From Terfezia claveryi (taxonomy: Eukaryota > Ascomycota > Pezizomycetes > Pezizales > Pezizaceae): a stretch of 53,864 nt of DNA. Positions 20,601-31,299 of this stretch are shown here, piece by piece. The DNA lies in NCBI GenBank assembly GCA_015179025.1, contig WHUX01000294.1, positions 1 to 53,864 of the forward strand, in the 5' to 3' direction. Within the stretch, counting starts at the first letter, position 1; each line of letters begins with the position of its first letter. A program made the position numbers and the translations under genes. The notes beneath the pieces are model-generated. The model made no database searches. It saw only the letters and a program-made list of their open reading frames with translations, and was not told where the DNA came from.

Positions 20601-23153
20601 GGCAATAAACCCATTACTTAGATCCTTTGTGGTGGCAAAATGAACCAGCTTTCGTTCGTCTCTGTCAAGTAGTGCATCTTGAGTGATGTTTCGTGGCTCT
20701 GAGCCTACTGCCTGCATCCGAGCGCTGTAAGGTTGCGTCTTCGTTACCAGTTTCCAATCCCCCACACTCTTCATCGTGCACGGGTCAATGATTAGACAAG
20801 CGTGATTGTAATAGTTGATCGCTCGACCCGGACGCTGTGATTCCATTACTGAAATTGGGATACCCTTGTACCTGGGTTGGCTTGTTTGACCTTGGACTAT
20901 ATCGTGCTCTCCTAATGGAAATTCGAGCTGTGGTGCAGAAAACCTCTGACTCAATCGAACCAATACATGGCTGTTTGGAAGTCTTGACGTATGTGATAAG
21001 CTCAATGATCTCCAAAACTGTGCCCAAGATGCCCCCCCTGCCTCATGCGCCAGCTTGAGCATACTAATCAACTGTTCCCTTGTCAAACCAGAAACTTGAT
21101 CTTGTCGCGAGTAAAGTCCCAATTTAGCCGCTAACTCTCTTAACTCATTATCAGGAAGCTGCTCAAGCTCGTTGGTAGGCTGTGCATTTTGTGCGTGCTG
21201 TTTCCCGTCCACCGGATTATTGCCCTGAACCGCTTGGGTATCAATTGGCCTCGACCCCACCCCATCAGCGGGTGTTGCGGACTGGACACTTCCTCCACTT
21301 TGAAAGGTTTGTTCGGAATGTGAGATGCTGAAATTAGTGCTTTGATGCCCCATCAGTTCGTCTTCTTCAGTGGTTGGTGTTACTAATTGGTCTTCCGAAG
21401 AAGACCCTGCTATAGAATCGGAGTACTTTTCTGTCGGCTTTTTTGCTGAAGCATGGGACTTATCCCCCCCTCCCTTCTCACTTGAATTTGACACTAGAAG
21501 ATCAGAACCAAAAAAGATCAGTATTATTTCCTTTGCATTTTCAACGTGGTGAACCTTTTATTACATTCTGTTCTCTCGTTCTCGGCGCTTGCCTCGTTAT
21601 CTTACACTATGTCAGCCTCTACTCCAGAAGGTGAGTTGAACGCAGACACAAACCATTATTCTTCGGCTTCTGGTAAGTTTCCTTCACCTTTTGCGTAGAT
21701 TCGGCATCCCTCGATATGGTCTCTTATTCCTCATGACCACGGGTTCAGTAGACTCCATGAAAGAGAGGCGCTAGACTCACCGGTAGGGCCTGTAGTGAGC
21801 TCTCTCTCCCCCTCCCTTTCTCCTACCACCTCCAGTAAAGCCGACCCGCCTTTTGAGATACCCTCCTCCGAAATGTTAACTTCCACATTCTCTGCTATCC
21901 CGGCCCCCTTGACTCCCTTACTTGCAGAGCGTTGCGTCAGTGCATTCATCGATGGCGGTTCTTCTATAATCAAACATTGTTCATTTATAGACGGATCAGT
22001 CTTAGTGTCTGCTTTAGAATCCTCGCCCCCGTGGTAGCTTTTTTCTCCTGACTCCTTCAAGCTACAGAGTGCCGAAGCGGCTGCCAATTCAGAATAGCCC
22101 ATAGCAAATGGAGTATTTGCATTCGATGCGGGCTCGTTTGCTATGTCTTTTCCCTGTGCTTCATCCTGTACCACGGCCTTAAGCCCCACTCCCTGAACTG
22201 GCGTGCTGTCCTAGACGTGTTTCCGATGTGAGCTTCGTATTCATCCCGAGTTATCTAAAGATAAAGCAATAATACCTCTTGCATAGGCGGAGGAACTGGG
22301 GGCTCAACGGGTGCGAGCCGAGTGACAGGTCTCGTAGCTGCAACGATTTCAAAAAAATTCTCTGGATCTGGTGTTCGTTCCCGATGAAAACCCATTCTCT
22401 GTGACCCAGTAGGTCGCCCCTCGATTGGTGGAGCCCCAAGCACTGTGTGCTGAGTAACTGAAGTGTTGGTAGTTTTAGTGCTGGTTGCTGGTGTTTGGTC
22501 CATTGGCACTTCGCTGAGTGAAGTATCGGTTGGTGGGGATTGATATTCTGACGTTTCAGTGGGTAAAACCTCTAGCACTTTGACAGACTGCTCTGCTCCA
22601 GTCCCTACTTTATCCACAGTCTGCTCCTCGGAAAGCTGTGGGTTGTGTATTACATTTGCCTATAGCGTAACATAATAGTCAGCTCCGTGTAATGCAGGGA
22701 ATCACAAGAGTGCAATACCAAATAATCTAGTCGATCATCTTCAGGAACGTCCTCTATATTTTCCGCCTGTAGGGCCGCATCCTCTGGATTTTCATCCTTT
22801 TTCTGCTCTTCTTCATCCAGCTCCTGCGCTATCTCACCTGCTACCAAGCCCAGAAGAGGGATATCTACAGGTGGCTCCAGTTGCTCTTTGTCAAGAACCC
22901 TATCCTCATCCTCATGCATTACCTCTATATCCCCTTCTCCTTCATCGACAGGTTTATCTGCCACCACCCCTTGTAGCACAGCACCCAAATTTACAGCAAC
23001 ATCCTCCTCAGGCCGTTGATTCCCATTTTCCAATTCCAACTGTTGAGCATCATAGTCTTCATATATACCCCTCATGTATGTCTTCTCTTTGATTGAGTGA
23101 GGATCTACATCTGCTTGAGCTGGCGGTACATTTGATGGTTTGACGTACGACAT
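17619..23153 (-). CDS. Unrecognised 1,707-residue protein, four exons
   Basis: I do not recognise this gene. My model is 23153..22719, 22659..22276, 22210..21781, 21493..17619. The first two introns (59 and 65 bases) have GT..AG ends and keep phase 0. The third (287 bases, GTGAGT donor, TTCTAG acceptor) keeps phase 1 but is long for this genome and may hide a small exon. The N-terminal ~420 residues are acidic and low-complexity. Exon 4 starts Ser-rich, then has a SAP-like helix pair (ELEQLPDNELRELAAKLGLY ... LTREQLISMLKLA) at about residues 525..570. About 600 residues of globular-looking sequence rich in Trp, Tyr and Phe follow, with a CMKC pair, then a highly charged Lys/Glu/Asp-rich tail. 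There is no signal peptide or membrane segment. A SAP-like motif would suggest nucleic-acid binding, but that is inference only. Confidence 0.65.
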
Positions 23154-23990
23154 ACTGGGCTCTTAGTTGCACCAGATAACCCCCAGCCAATGATGTCCCG
23201 CACGCACTCACTGTCGAGAGCGTCGGCCCAGTACGTGCCAAATTGAAAAAAAAAAAAAAGAATAATCAAGAGCAAGCCCAGCCGTGCAGGAATCTATAAA
23301 TGCCCAGGGCCGTATGATGTTTGTAGATGTAAAGTCGGCGGACGGATGAGGAACGAGAACAGGAGAGGATAAGAAATAATTGACAGATAGGAAATGACAA
23401 AATTCAAGGTTGAAGTCTTGTGCCCAGGAGGAATGGGGTATATGGTATAATGCCCTGAAAGATGATAAAGTAAGCACTACGGCATGAGTGAGACTGTGAA
23501 ACTATGAAACTTACTAAGGGGCTTGTAGCTTTTCGGCAAAAATCCCTAGCTATCCCACATGAAATGTCAAATAGGACTCAAAGTTAGTCTTGTTCAAAGC
23601 TCAAACGCAAGCCTATTAGCATACTACGCATTTATGTAGTCACTGAGGCTATCTCAAACGTGTTGCTAAAGAGGAAAACGTAGGAATATAAGAATGGGAA
23701 TGAGTGAGCACGGAGCTCAGTCAGGCCCACCAAAGCTTGGAGAGATATACCAGTATTAAAGAGGCAACTTGTAGTTTGGTAACAGGCGAGCGTTAAGGGA
23801 AAGGCTGCTCAACAGTAAGCGTTGAAATCGTGAAGGTGAAATATCATGACGAGACTGGGTGTAGTTGTAAGTGGTACACACTCAAGCCTTCCGTCCAGAT
23901 TCAGTACTTTGTTCGTCCAGCTTCCCAAAGAGTAATCCCGTTATTATGTCACGTGGTGACTATGCCGTAAACTCGCATAAAATGCTACTT
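23154..23990. other. Intergenic region upstream of the orphan gene
   Basis: Promoter and 5' leader side of the orphan gene and 3' side of ARG2. It contains GTCACGTGGTGAC at about 23947..23959, around an E-box-like CACGTG, and an A13 run at about 23246..23258. No gene seen. Confidence 0.5.
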
Positions 23991-24059
23991 ACTTAGGTTG
24001 CTTAAGACATAATATGTCATGCTCTCCACTCCCAAAAGATGAAACAATACTATCTCCAA

Positions 24060-25988
24060 TCAGCCTTTGAAACTCGGCTCAACTCCCCTACATATCGCCA
24101 GATACTGCTCAAACCTCCCTCGGCCACCATCAAGCTCCCCCCCTTGCCCTCCGGTCCAAAACATGGTCCAACCACTATCCGGAATCCTATAAGTCCCCTT
24201 TGCCCTGTCAAAGTACCATTTATTCACCACATTCTCCTTTCTACTCCTCCACAGAATGCCTTCCCCAGGAAAGACACCCATAACCATAGCCTTGAATACC
24301 ACGTCTGCTACCCCTCCCGTGCCCTGGCTTTTCCTCAGCACCGCAAACTTATCCAAGTATAGAACCTTCTTCCACCCTTGTAGCCCACGTGCCCCGTAAC
24401 CTCCACCAGTGCGACCGTCCGCTTCCCAGGTTACGATAGCAGCCCCCTCGTATTCCCCTGCGACAATCAACCCCGCTATCTTGTCATTCACTCGTTTCAA
24501 ATATCTTTCAACATCCAATTTTCTGCCAAAGCTGTCTTCAATTAGATAGATCAATCTATCTAGATCTACACTCCCATCATTGAGTTTAAAGACCTTGTGT
24601 CCGGGATAGGGATATGCGGGATTGGTCATAATCAATAGAGGAATACCATGCTTCAGGAGTGTGGTTGAAGTAGTGTAAGGAGAATTCGGTGACGATATTG
24701 GTAGTGAGGATGAAAAAACAGGTTTATCAGTGAGGAGGTTGTGTATTAGGGGGTTACGGTCGAGAGGAACTTTATTCGTCAACCTGAGTTGAGGCGTAAT
24801 CATGCCAGCTGATGATCTAATGCTTGAAGATGCAGTTGCCGCTATGGCTCTCGATGGGCGCGTGGTGACAGCCGCTGCGTCGGGAGTGGTAATCATCGCG
24901 GAGGAGCTTGCTGGCAGTATTGCCAGAGCTTTCCTCAGAGTTGCTAATGTTCGTAGATGAAAATCTTTCTCTGTTTCTGACAAGCCCTGGTTCCCAATCG
25001 TGCCGGCCACCAACTCCTCCCTCACCGCTCCATACTCCTGCTGCATGTTCAAAAACACATGTGCAGAATTATTCGGCCTATCTGTGCTTGGAATGCCTCC
25101 TAGAGGGTCAATATATATTATTTTATCAACCGATAGTAGGCTAGGTTCGGCATTCGGTCGTGGTGCTATTTCTGCGGACGTACTGAACAACCGAACCAAT
25201 GCAAGAATAATCGAGTCAGCATTGACCTCCACAGCCTTTTGGTCGTCGTCGAAAGCAATCGGAGCGAGAATGGGGATGGTTCCATGGCTGAGTGCGGCAA
25301 TGATAAGGTGTGGTAAGGTAATAGAGACTTCTTCTCCGTGTTGCCCCCCCTCAAGCTCCCCTTCGTCGCCCTGTTCCGCCAACGTGAAGCTACTCCGCTT
25401 AAGCTGCTTTACCACACATGCCCCGTCCACAGCCCTTGCATGCCCCTTCGCCTGTTCGATGGCTTCCACGACCCGCTCGGACTGCATTCTCATCTCCTTC
25501 CTCCACTCAAGCGAGGATGGCGCTGCTCTGCCCTCTGCCATTGATAGCGGGTCGATTACTACAGCAGGGACCAAGCCCAACTTTCCCAGTTTTACCAAAG
25601 TCTTTCCGATCCCTCTAAGCGTATCATCACTTACATCTTGCACCTGCCTTATCTTCACTAATGCGAGGTGTATCTGCTCCTCCTTGATCTCGGGGGTGAA
25701 GGTGGCGGATGACGGTGCATGGATAAAGTCAGTGGGAGTTATTACCTGTTGACGGGAGAGAATGCGTTTGATCCAGGCGCTGGTACGAGCCTTCTGGTCC
25801 CCAAGAAGTGAATTAGGTGCGGTATGGTTCTGGAGACCCACAAATAGTGAGGGAGAGGGGGAGGGTAAGGAAGATGGAGTGTTAGTCGTGGAATCCACGG
25901 GGAGCCCATTCGGCTTCGCGAAGCGTTGGAGGTATGTCCTAGCCTCTCGCTTTGTCGACGAGGATTTCAGGATGGAGAGGTAGAAATC
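24060..25988 (-). CDS. ARG2: N-acetylglutamate synthase, mitochondrial (5' exon missing)
   Basis: Makes N-acetylglutamate from glutamate and acetyl-CoA, the first step of arginine synthesis, in mitochondria. The amino-acid-kinase-like domain fills the first two thirds and an N-acetyltransferase (NAT) domain the last third. The latter has the family blocks YLDKFAVLRKSQGTGGVADV and LWRSRKENVVNKWYFDRAKG and the end GTYRIPDSGWTMFW. The long frame opens without an ATG. An acceptor TTCCATTAG ending at 25989 puts DFYLSILKSSSTKREARTYL in phase, which matches the N-terminal block of fungal enzymes, so this exon starts at 25988. A first exon with the start and targeting peptide must lie upstream (probably 26180..26280; donor GGGTAAGA near 26183 is a candidate but its phase did not fit with the nearby ATGs). 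ARG2 is divergent from RRN11. TGAGTC at 26540..26545 is a 6/7 match to a Gcn4/Cpc1 site. Confidence 0.92.
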   Translation of the reverse strand, partial: DFYLSILKSSSTKREARTYLQRFAKPNGLPVDSTTNTPSSLPSPSPSLFVGLQNHTAPNSLLGDQKARTSAWIKRILSRQQVITPTDFIHAPSSATFTPEIKEEQIHLALVKIRQVQDVSDDTLRGIGKTLVKLGKLGLVPAVVIDPLSMAEGRAAPSSLEWRKEMRMQSERVVEAIEQAKGHARAVDGACVVKQLKRSSFTLAEQGDEGELEGGQHGEEVSITLPHLIIAALSHGTIPILAPIAFDDDQKAVEVNADSIILALVRLFSTSAEIAPRPNAEPSLLSVDKIIYIDPLGGIPSTDRPNNSAHVFLNMQQEYGAVREELVAGTIGNQGLSETEKDFHLRTLATLRKALAILPASSSAMITTPDAAAVTTRPSRAIAATASSSIRSSAGMITPQLRLTNKVPLDRNPLIHNLLTDKPVFSSSLPISSPNSPYTTSTTLLKHGIPLLIMTNPAYPYPGHKVFKLNDGSVDLDRLIYLIEDSFGRKLDVERYLKRVNDKIAGLIVAGEYEGAAIVTWEADGRTGGGYGARGLQGWKKVLYLDKFAVLRKSQGTGGVADVVFKAMVMGVFPGEGILWRSRKENVVNKWYFDRAKGTYRIPDSGWTMFWTGGQGGELDGGRGRFEQYLAICRGVEPSFKG

Positions 25989-26766
25989 CTAATGGAAAGC
26001 GAGGAGGGTCTGAGCCTGAGTAATTGTAGTCTTCCAATACTCAATTGCAATATAGACAAATCTTCCAAAGTTTTAGAATCTTGCAATTCTTCGCTCAAAT
26101 GGGTATAAAAGTAGGCAAGCATTGGGTCTCCATTTGTCAATGTGACAGCCTGAGAACAGAGGTGTAAGGGAGAACATTCTTACCCTTTCTTCCCCTCCCC
26201 GATCGCCATGGGCATCCTCATCTTTCTGTCTCACCACCCCCGATGTAAAGGATCTGCTACCATGACCTCCTATACTGCAACTGCAGTTGGCCTAAGGCGC
26301 ACGCAACCAATCAGTATTCCGTTTTGCGAGCATACACAGAGTGCAGCGTACCTTGGCTATTATTTGTACTGCTCGTAGTTTTGGGGCGATTTTAAAATAT
26401 AGCGAAAGTGGCATTCTCACCTCCAAAGCAATACAAAACAAGAGATTACAACGCCGCTCACAGCTTGCGACAGTGGAAGCAGAAGGAGAGGAATAAATGA
26501 AACGGAAGAGAAGAGGGGGTCGTGGGGAAATGTAACGAGTGAGTCGGCGAGCCCAATGCTTCCTTTTTACCTGCCTAGCACTTCTATGTGCTTTCACCAA
26601 CAGACCGGATTCCAAGGTCTGACGACACGAGAATAGAAACAACCACCAGGAGCATACTATGTAATCTGAGAACGTGACTTCGCTTCGGCTCCCAACATGT
26701 AAATCTTGGCACCTGGAGGTGTCCTGCACCCAGACATTATTTTCCTGGAGGGCCAGTCTCACGGTG

Positions 26767-28155
26767 ATGGATTTCTCCACAGAGCACTCCTTCTTCAAAG
26801 TCCCCCTCTACCACTGGCGTGCCCTTGAAAGCCGACCCAATCCTAATCGGAGGACAGCCAAGCGGAAGCGAGACGATGAGAGCGATGAGAGCGAAGAGAG
26901 CGATGAAGATGCTCAGGGCAGTGAGAACGGCGCAGAGGGTTGGGGATCTGAGCCTGGACGCGAGAGCGAACCGGTAACTGACCGTCCATCAAGTTCCCCG
27001 GTCACTCAAGTCACTGATGCTACCTCTTCTCTGTCTCTGGGAGAAACAGAACCCGAGCTGCCTCCAAAACGCCCCACGAATCCTCGCCTTCTCACCCGTG
27101 ATCACCGCCGGCAGCACAATATTCAAGCTCTGGCAAAGCACAACCTTTTTCTGCCACCACGAAAGCCGCCAGCATTACGTACAAGGCACGAGGCTATTCT
27201 CAACACTATTCTACACAAATCAATCTTGACACGGGATTGGGCTAGAGCAAAGAGGGCATTTGGCTTGCTCATCAGAGGAGATTGGGTAGACATCAGGAAA
27301 ATCTGGATGATAGGAAGCGACCTTTTGCTACGGTCTATGGAACAGCATGAGGGCAAAGATTCGCAAGACAGGTACCTCAAGCAGCAATACGAATTTCAGA
27401 AAAGGAAAACCGAGATGCAGAACATCGAATACCTTCGCCGCTTAATCTTACAATTCCCTTACCTAGGCCTTCGACTCGGACAAACCCTCCTGAAGGGTAG
27501 TGATATCGAATTTACGGCTTTTACTGCGGAAAAGGCTGAGCCAGAACAGGTGAAGAGACAAAGGCAAAAAGACATGGGAAAGATGCATTATGCAAATGCC
27601 ATTCAATTTTGGCCAGTTCTGATAGCAGGGCTCCTGGGATCCTCCGAGTATGCGGCTGTTGAAGGGAAAAAAACCTCCAATGACCATCAGAATGAAGGGG
27701 AGCAGCAAGAAGAAAATGGATATTACCTCTCCCCTTCACAGGATCTATTCTCGCCGACGCATCCACAGAAAATTAAAGGGCACCTCGAGGAAATCATGAT
27801 AACCCCTCCATGGAGTGACGACGTCAGACTGTGGTGCATGCGAGGCATGATCTGTCTATGGCTTGCGGATCTGGAAATAATGACTGGAACAAGGGATGCC
27901 TGGGAAGACTACGATGATGGATACGACAATACCCTCGACCCGTTGATACATGATAATGAAGTGGAGGATGAAAGGTGGAGAAGACAGCAAAGGCGGGATT
28001 TGCAAGCAGCAAGGAAGGCTAGATATACAAGACGGGAGACATTACTGGGGGAAGCTAAAAATGCCTTGGACAAAGTCGAAGAGAAGGGAGGCAGCCTGCC
28101 GGAAGTCTTGGGTTATGCCATGAAGGGGTTAACTAACATGGAGGAGGGCGAGTGA
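26767..28155 (+). CDS. RRN11: RNA polymerase I initiation factor Rrn11
   Basis: Subunit of the core factor (Rrn6-Rrn7-Rrn11) that recruits Pol I to rDNA promoters in the nucleolus. I start at ATG 26767 (MDFSTEHSFFKVPLYHWRAL), not at the upstream in-frame ATG 26674, because the region before it reads as leader; this gives 462 residues. It has an acidic Ser/Glu/Asp-rich N-terminal stretch (KRKRDDESDESEESDEDAQG). The TPR-like Rrn11 region follows: HEAILNTILHKSILTRDWAR, AKRAFGLLIRGDWVDIRKIW, then YLRRLILQFPYLG and YANAIQFWPVLI. The C-terminus is a charged helix. A single exon is sufficient. It shares a ~500-base divergent promoter with ARG2. Confidence 0.82.
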   Translation: MDFSTEHSFFKVPLYHWRALESRPNPNRRTAKRKRDDESDESEESDEDAQGSENGAEGWGSEPGRESEPVTDRPSSSPVTQVTDATSSLSLGETEPELPPKRPTNPRLLTRDHRRQHNIQALAKHNLFLPPRKPPALRTRHEAILNTILHKSILTRDWARAKRAFGLLIRGDWVDIRKIWMIGSDLLLRSMEQHEGKDSQDRYLKQQYEFQKRKTEMQNIEYLRRLILQFPYLGLRLGQTLLKGSDIEFTAFTAEKAEPEQVKRQRQKDMGKMHYANAIQFWPVLIAGLLGSSEYAAVEGKKTSNDHQNEGEQQEENGYYLSPSQDLFSPTHPQKIKGHLEEIMITPPWSDDVRLWCMRGMICLWLADLEIMTGTRDAWEDYDDGYDNTLDPLIHDNEVEDERWRRQQRRDLQAARKARYTRRETLLGEAKNALDKVEEKGGSLPEVLGYAMKGLTNMEEGE

Positions 28156-29082
28156 AATTTGTCCTTTTGAAATATTATTACATCTTTGGCGTTGCTTGGT
28201 CTAGAGCGTTGCTTTATCCCTGATACCCTTGAGGTCAACTTTACCCTCATACAGTTAGACAAAATGTTTCCTTGTTTTCCCTCACGTGTATACCCCTGAA
28301 GCAGCTGCTATTGGACCACTGTTCACTCCTACACCACCGCATTGAGGGTACCAAAATTGGCTTAGGCGCAGGTACGCGATGCATCTCACATATTGCTTCG
28401 ATCAACGTGAAAAAAAAAAAGCTGCGATACGTGATCTCACTTTTGCCGAGAATTGGGGGAGATTCACCCTTGAGTGGGTATCCGGCTTTCCTGCTGTCCT
28501 GCATTCTAGAAATACTTAAGTAGGGCATGAAATTCTTGTTCTGAATATCTGGCCAATTCGGCCGGTAGGACCGCTAGTATTTGAATAAGAGCTTTCGCTT
28601 AAGTGTGCTGTTTGTGGGGTAAACTGTTATAGCTGAAGCACCGTATCGTCCCCCACGGCCGTCTACATATCGCCGTGACGATTTCAGACCTTGACAACGC
28701 GGACTGCCACCACTGCGGCAGGATTCCTTTATCTGCCCACTCCACGGAAGGGTAAGTACCGTCCCCTCCGCCCCCAAAGAAATTCCAGAACCACACCCAG
28801 GCCTCCGACCGATCGTGCTGCCAATTTCCTGTCCAGGAGAAGAGGGCGTCTAGCAACGTTCAGGTGGGTTGTGGGTTGACTCTTGTTGGCTTTTTTCGCT
28901 TGTGCACTAGCCAACTAACACACCTTGCCACAGAGAAAGATCTTTCAACGCGAAATATAAACAACGTCCAGGAAGGACCGAGTCTACGTCAAAGACTACG
29001 ATTGCGAATCCTGCGAATTGCGGGTCGACCGAAACTAAACTCACGTCCAGAGGAAAATACGGCAGAAGTATATACATCAGCC
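28156..29082. other. Intergenic region and MET13 leader
   Basis: Contains the RRN11 3' end and the MET13 promoter/leader. The MET13 frame is open upstream of the chosen ATG back to 28864, so a longer N-terminus is formally possible, but it has no family similarity. TTGACTCTT at about 28877 is a weak Gcn4-like site. No other gene is supported. Confidence 0.5.
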
Positions 29083-31299
29083 ATGCATATCAAGGACAAG
29101 CTCGCCGAGGCCGATCGGACCCATCAGCCGATATTCTCGTTCGAGTACTATGTCCCAAAGACTGCACAGGTTCGTTCTCCTCGTGCTCTGCATGGAGGGA
29201 GTTGCAATGTTGCTAACAATTGCCCCCTGTGGGTGACCCTTTAGGGGATGCAAAATTTGTACGACCGTATCGACAAAATGCATGCTTTTGGCCCGGCATT
29301 CATCGACATCACCTGGAACGCCGGGGGCCGGCTAAGTAACTTGACGTGTGACATGGTCAATGTTGCTCAAAGTGTGTACGGGTTGGAGACTTGTATGCAT
29401 TTGACTTGCACCGGCATGCCTAAGGAGAAGATCGACAATGCCCTCAAGGAAGCATACAAGGCCGGTTGCCAGAACATTTTGGCGGTGAGCCGTAACCCCC
29501 CTCCCCGGAAGAGTATAAAGGACTAAGGCTAATTGAAGCTTCGCTGTAGCTGCGGGGAGACCCACCTCGTGAGAAGGAAAAGTGGGAAGCAGTGTCCGGT
29601 GGATTTCACTACGCCAAGGATCTTGTCAAGCACATTCGCAGCACCTATGGTGACTACTTTGATATTGGTGTGGCTGGATACCCAGAAGGTTGTGATGACC
29701 AGAATGACCCAGACCTGCTGCTCGAGCATTTGAAGGAGAAGGTGGATGCCGGTGCCTCCTTCATCATCACCCAGATGTTTTACGATGTAGACATCTTCCT
29801 GGACTGGGTCAAGAAGTGCCAAGCAATTGGTATCACTGTCCCAATTATCCCGGGAATTATGCCTATTCAAACATACGCGGCATTCATGAGGAGGGCGCAG
29901 TGGACAAGATGCCGCATTCCACCTCGGTGGCTTGAGATGTTGGAGCCAGTTAAGAACGATGATGTGGCTGTGAGAGACATTGGGAAGGATTTGGTCGTGG
30001 AGATGTGTCAGAAGATCCTGGATTCGGGAATCTTATATTTGCACTTGTAAGACTCCCTGGCCCTAGTAAAACAATTGCGATTGTCTCGAGGCGCTAACTG
30101 TAGATATACGTAGCTATACTATGAACTTGGCTCAAGCAACCCGCATGATTCTACAGGGATTGGATCTACTTCCATCCGTGGGTGTCGTAACTCCATCTCT
30201 CCCTTGGCGTCAATCTCTGGGTCTCAACCGCAAAGACGAAAACGTCCGTCCCATCTTCTGGAAGAACCGAAACAAGTCCTATGTTCAGCGTACTCAGGAG
30301 TGGGACGAATTTCCCAATGGACGCTGGGGAGACTCACGTTCCCCTGCGTTTGGTGAACTGGATGCATACGGGATCGGTTTGAGGGGCACAAATGAGCAAA
30401 ACATCAAGCTCTGGGGACACCCGAAGACAGTCCGCGACATGTCTAAGCTCTTTGTCCGTTACGTCTCTGGCGAATTAAGCTCTCTCCCTTGGTCAGATCA
30501 ACCCATTACTGAGGAGGTTGACTCAATCAAGGAGCAGCTTCTTGAGCTCAACAAGCGCGGGTTTCTCACAATCAACTCCCAACCTGCCGTCAACGGTGTC
30601 AAGTCCTCTCACAAGGTTTTTGGCTGGGGCCCCAGAAATGGCTACGTCTACCAGAAAGCATATCTGGAACTACTGATCCACCCAGAGCTCTTGCCGGAGC
30701 TGATTACTAGGATTGAGAAGAACCCTGATTTGACATACTACAGTGTCGACGAGAAGGGGAACTTGAAGACAAACAGTGGCGATGGAGGGCCAAATGCCGT
30801 TACATGGGGAGTCTACCCGGGAAAGGAGATTATCCAGCCTACGGTAGTAGAGTCAATCAGCTTTTTGGCATGGAAGGATGAGGCGTATAGACTCGGTAAG
30901 GACTGGGCAAGCTGTTATGCAGCTGCAAGCCCAAGCAGGCATTTGATCAATTCGGTGATGGAATCATGGTACCTGGTAAATATTGGTAAGTTCTCCAACC
31001 CCCATACACACCAGGTTCTGGCGCTTGATTAACATTGCAAACTCCAAGTGCACAATGACTTCCACGACTCCCACGGCATCTTCTCCCTCTTTGATGGCCT
31101 CGAGGTTCCAGACCTAGACCAAACTATAGAGATCAGCGAGTCCCTCGAAGAGAAGGGAGAAGCACACACCATCCCTAACGAGAAGCCCGCCACCACCACC
31201 AATGGCACCACCAAGGCCCTACTAGCAGAGGCAACAAACGGCGTCCCAGCTACTGCTGCTCCCGCCGTGGAAACTCCTCAACCGAAAGTTGTTAATTAA
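29083..31299 (+). CDS. MET13: Methylenetetrahydrofolate reductase, MET13 type
   Basis: Reduces 5,10-methylene-THF to 5-methyl-THF, the methyl donor for methionine, in the cytosol. Exons: 29083..29169, 29245..29484, 29550..30046, 30114..30985, 31049..31299; 648 residues. All four introns (75, 65, 67 and 63 bases) have GT..AG ends and restore frame. The start MHIKDKLAEAD is the usual start of this family. The N-terminal FAD barrel shows FSFEYYVPKTAQGMQNLYDR, DITWNAGGRLSNLTCDMV, LALRGDPPRE, VAGYPEGCD, ITQMFYDVD, PGIMPIQTYAAF and LHFYTMNLAQAT. The C-terminal regulatory domain, which binds S-adenosylmethionine in the family, has WDEFPNGRWGDSRSPAFGEL, FGWGPRNGYVYQKAYLE, AVTWGVYPGKEI and the end HNDFHDSHGIFSLFDGL, then an Ala/Thr-rich tail. 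Unusual: Val24 and Asn54 sit where Pro and Gly are normally invariant. MET12 is the alternative paralogue, but the motifs fit MET13 better. Confidence 0.95.

Noticed and set aside
25000..25752. 250-codon plus-strand frame
   Set aside because: Fully antisense to the ARG2 exon; it is a codon-bias shadow of a confident gene.
28864..29082. Extended N-terminus of MET13 from the upstream ATG at 28864
   Set aside because: The chosen ATG at 29083 starts exactly where the family alignment begins; the upstream part has no similarity and is better seen as leader.
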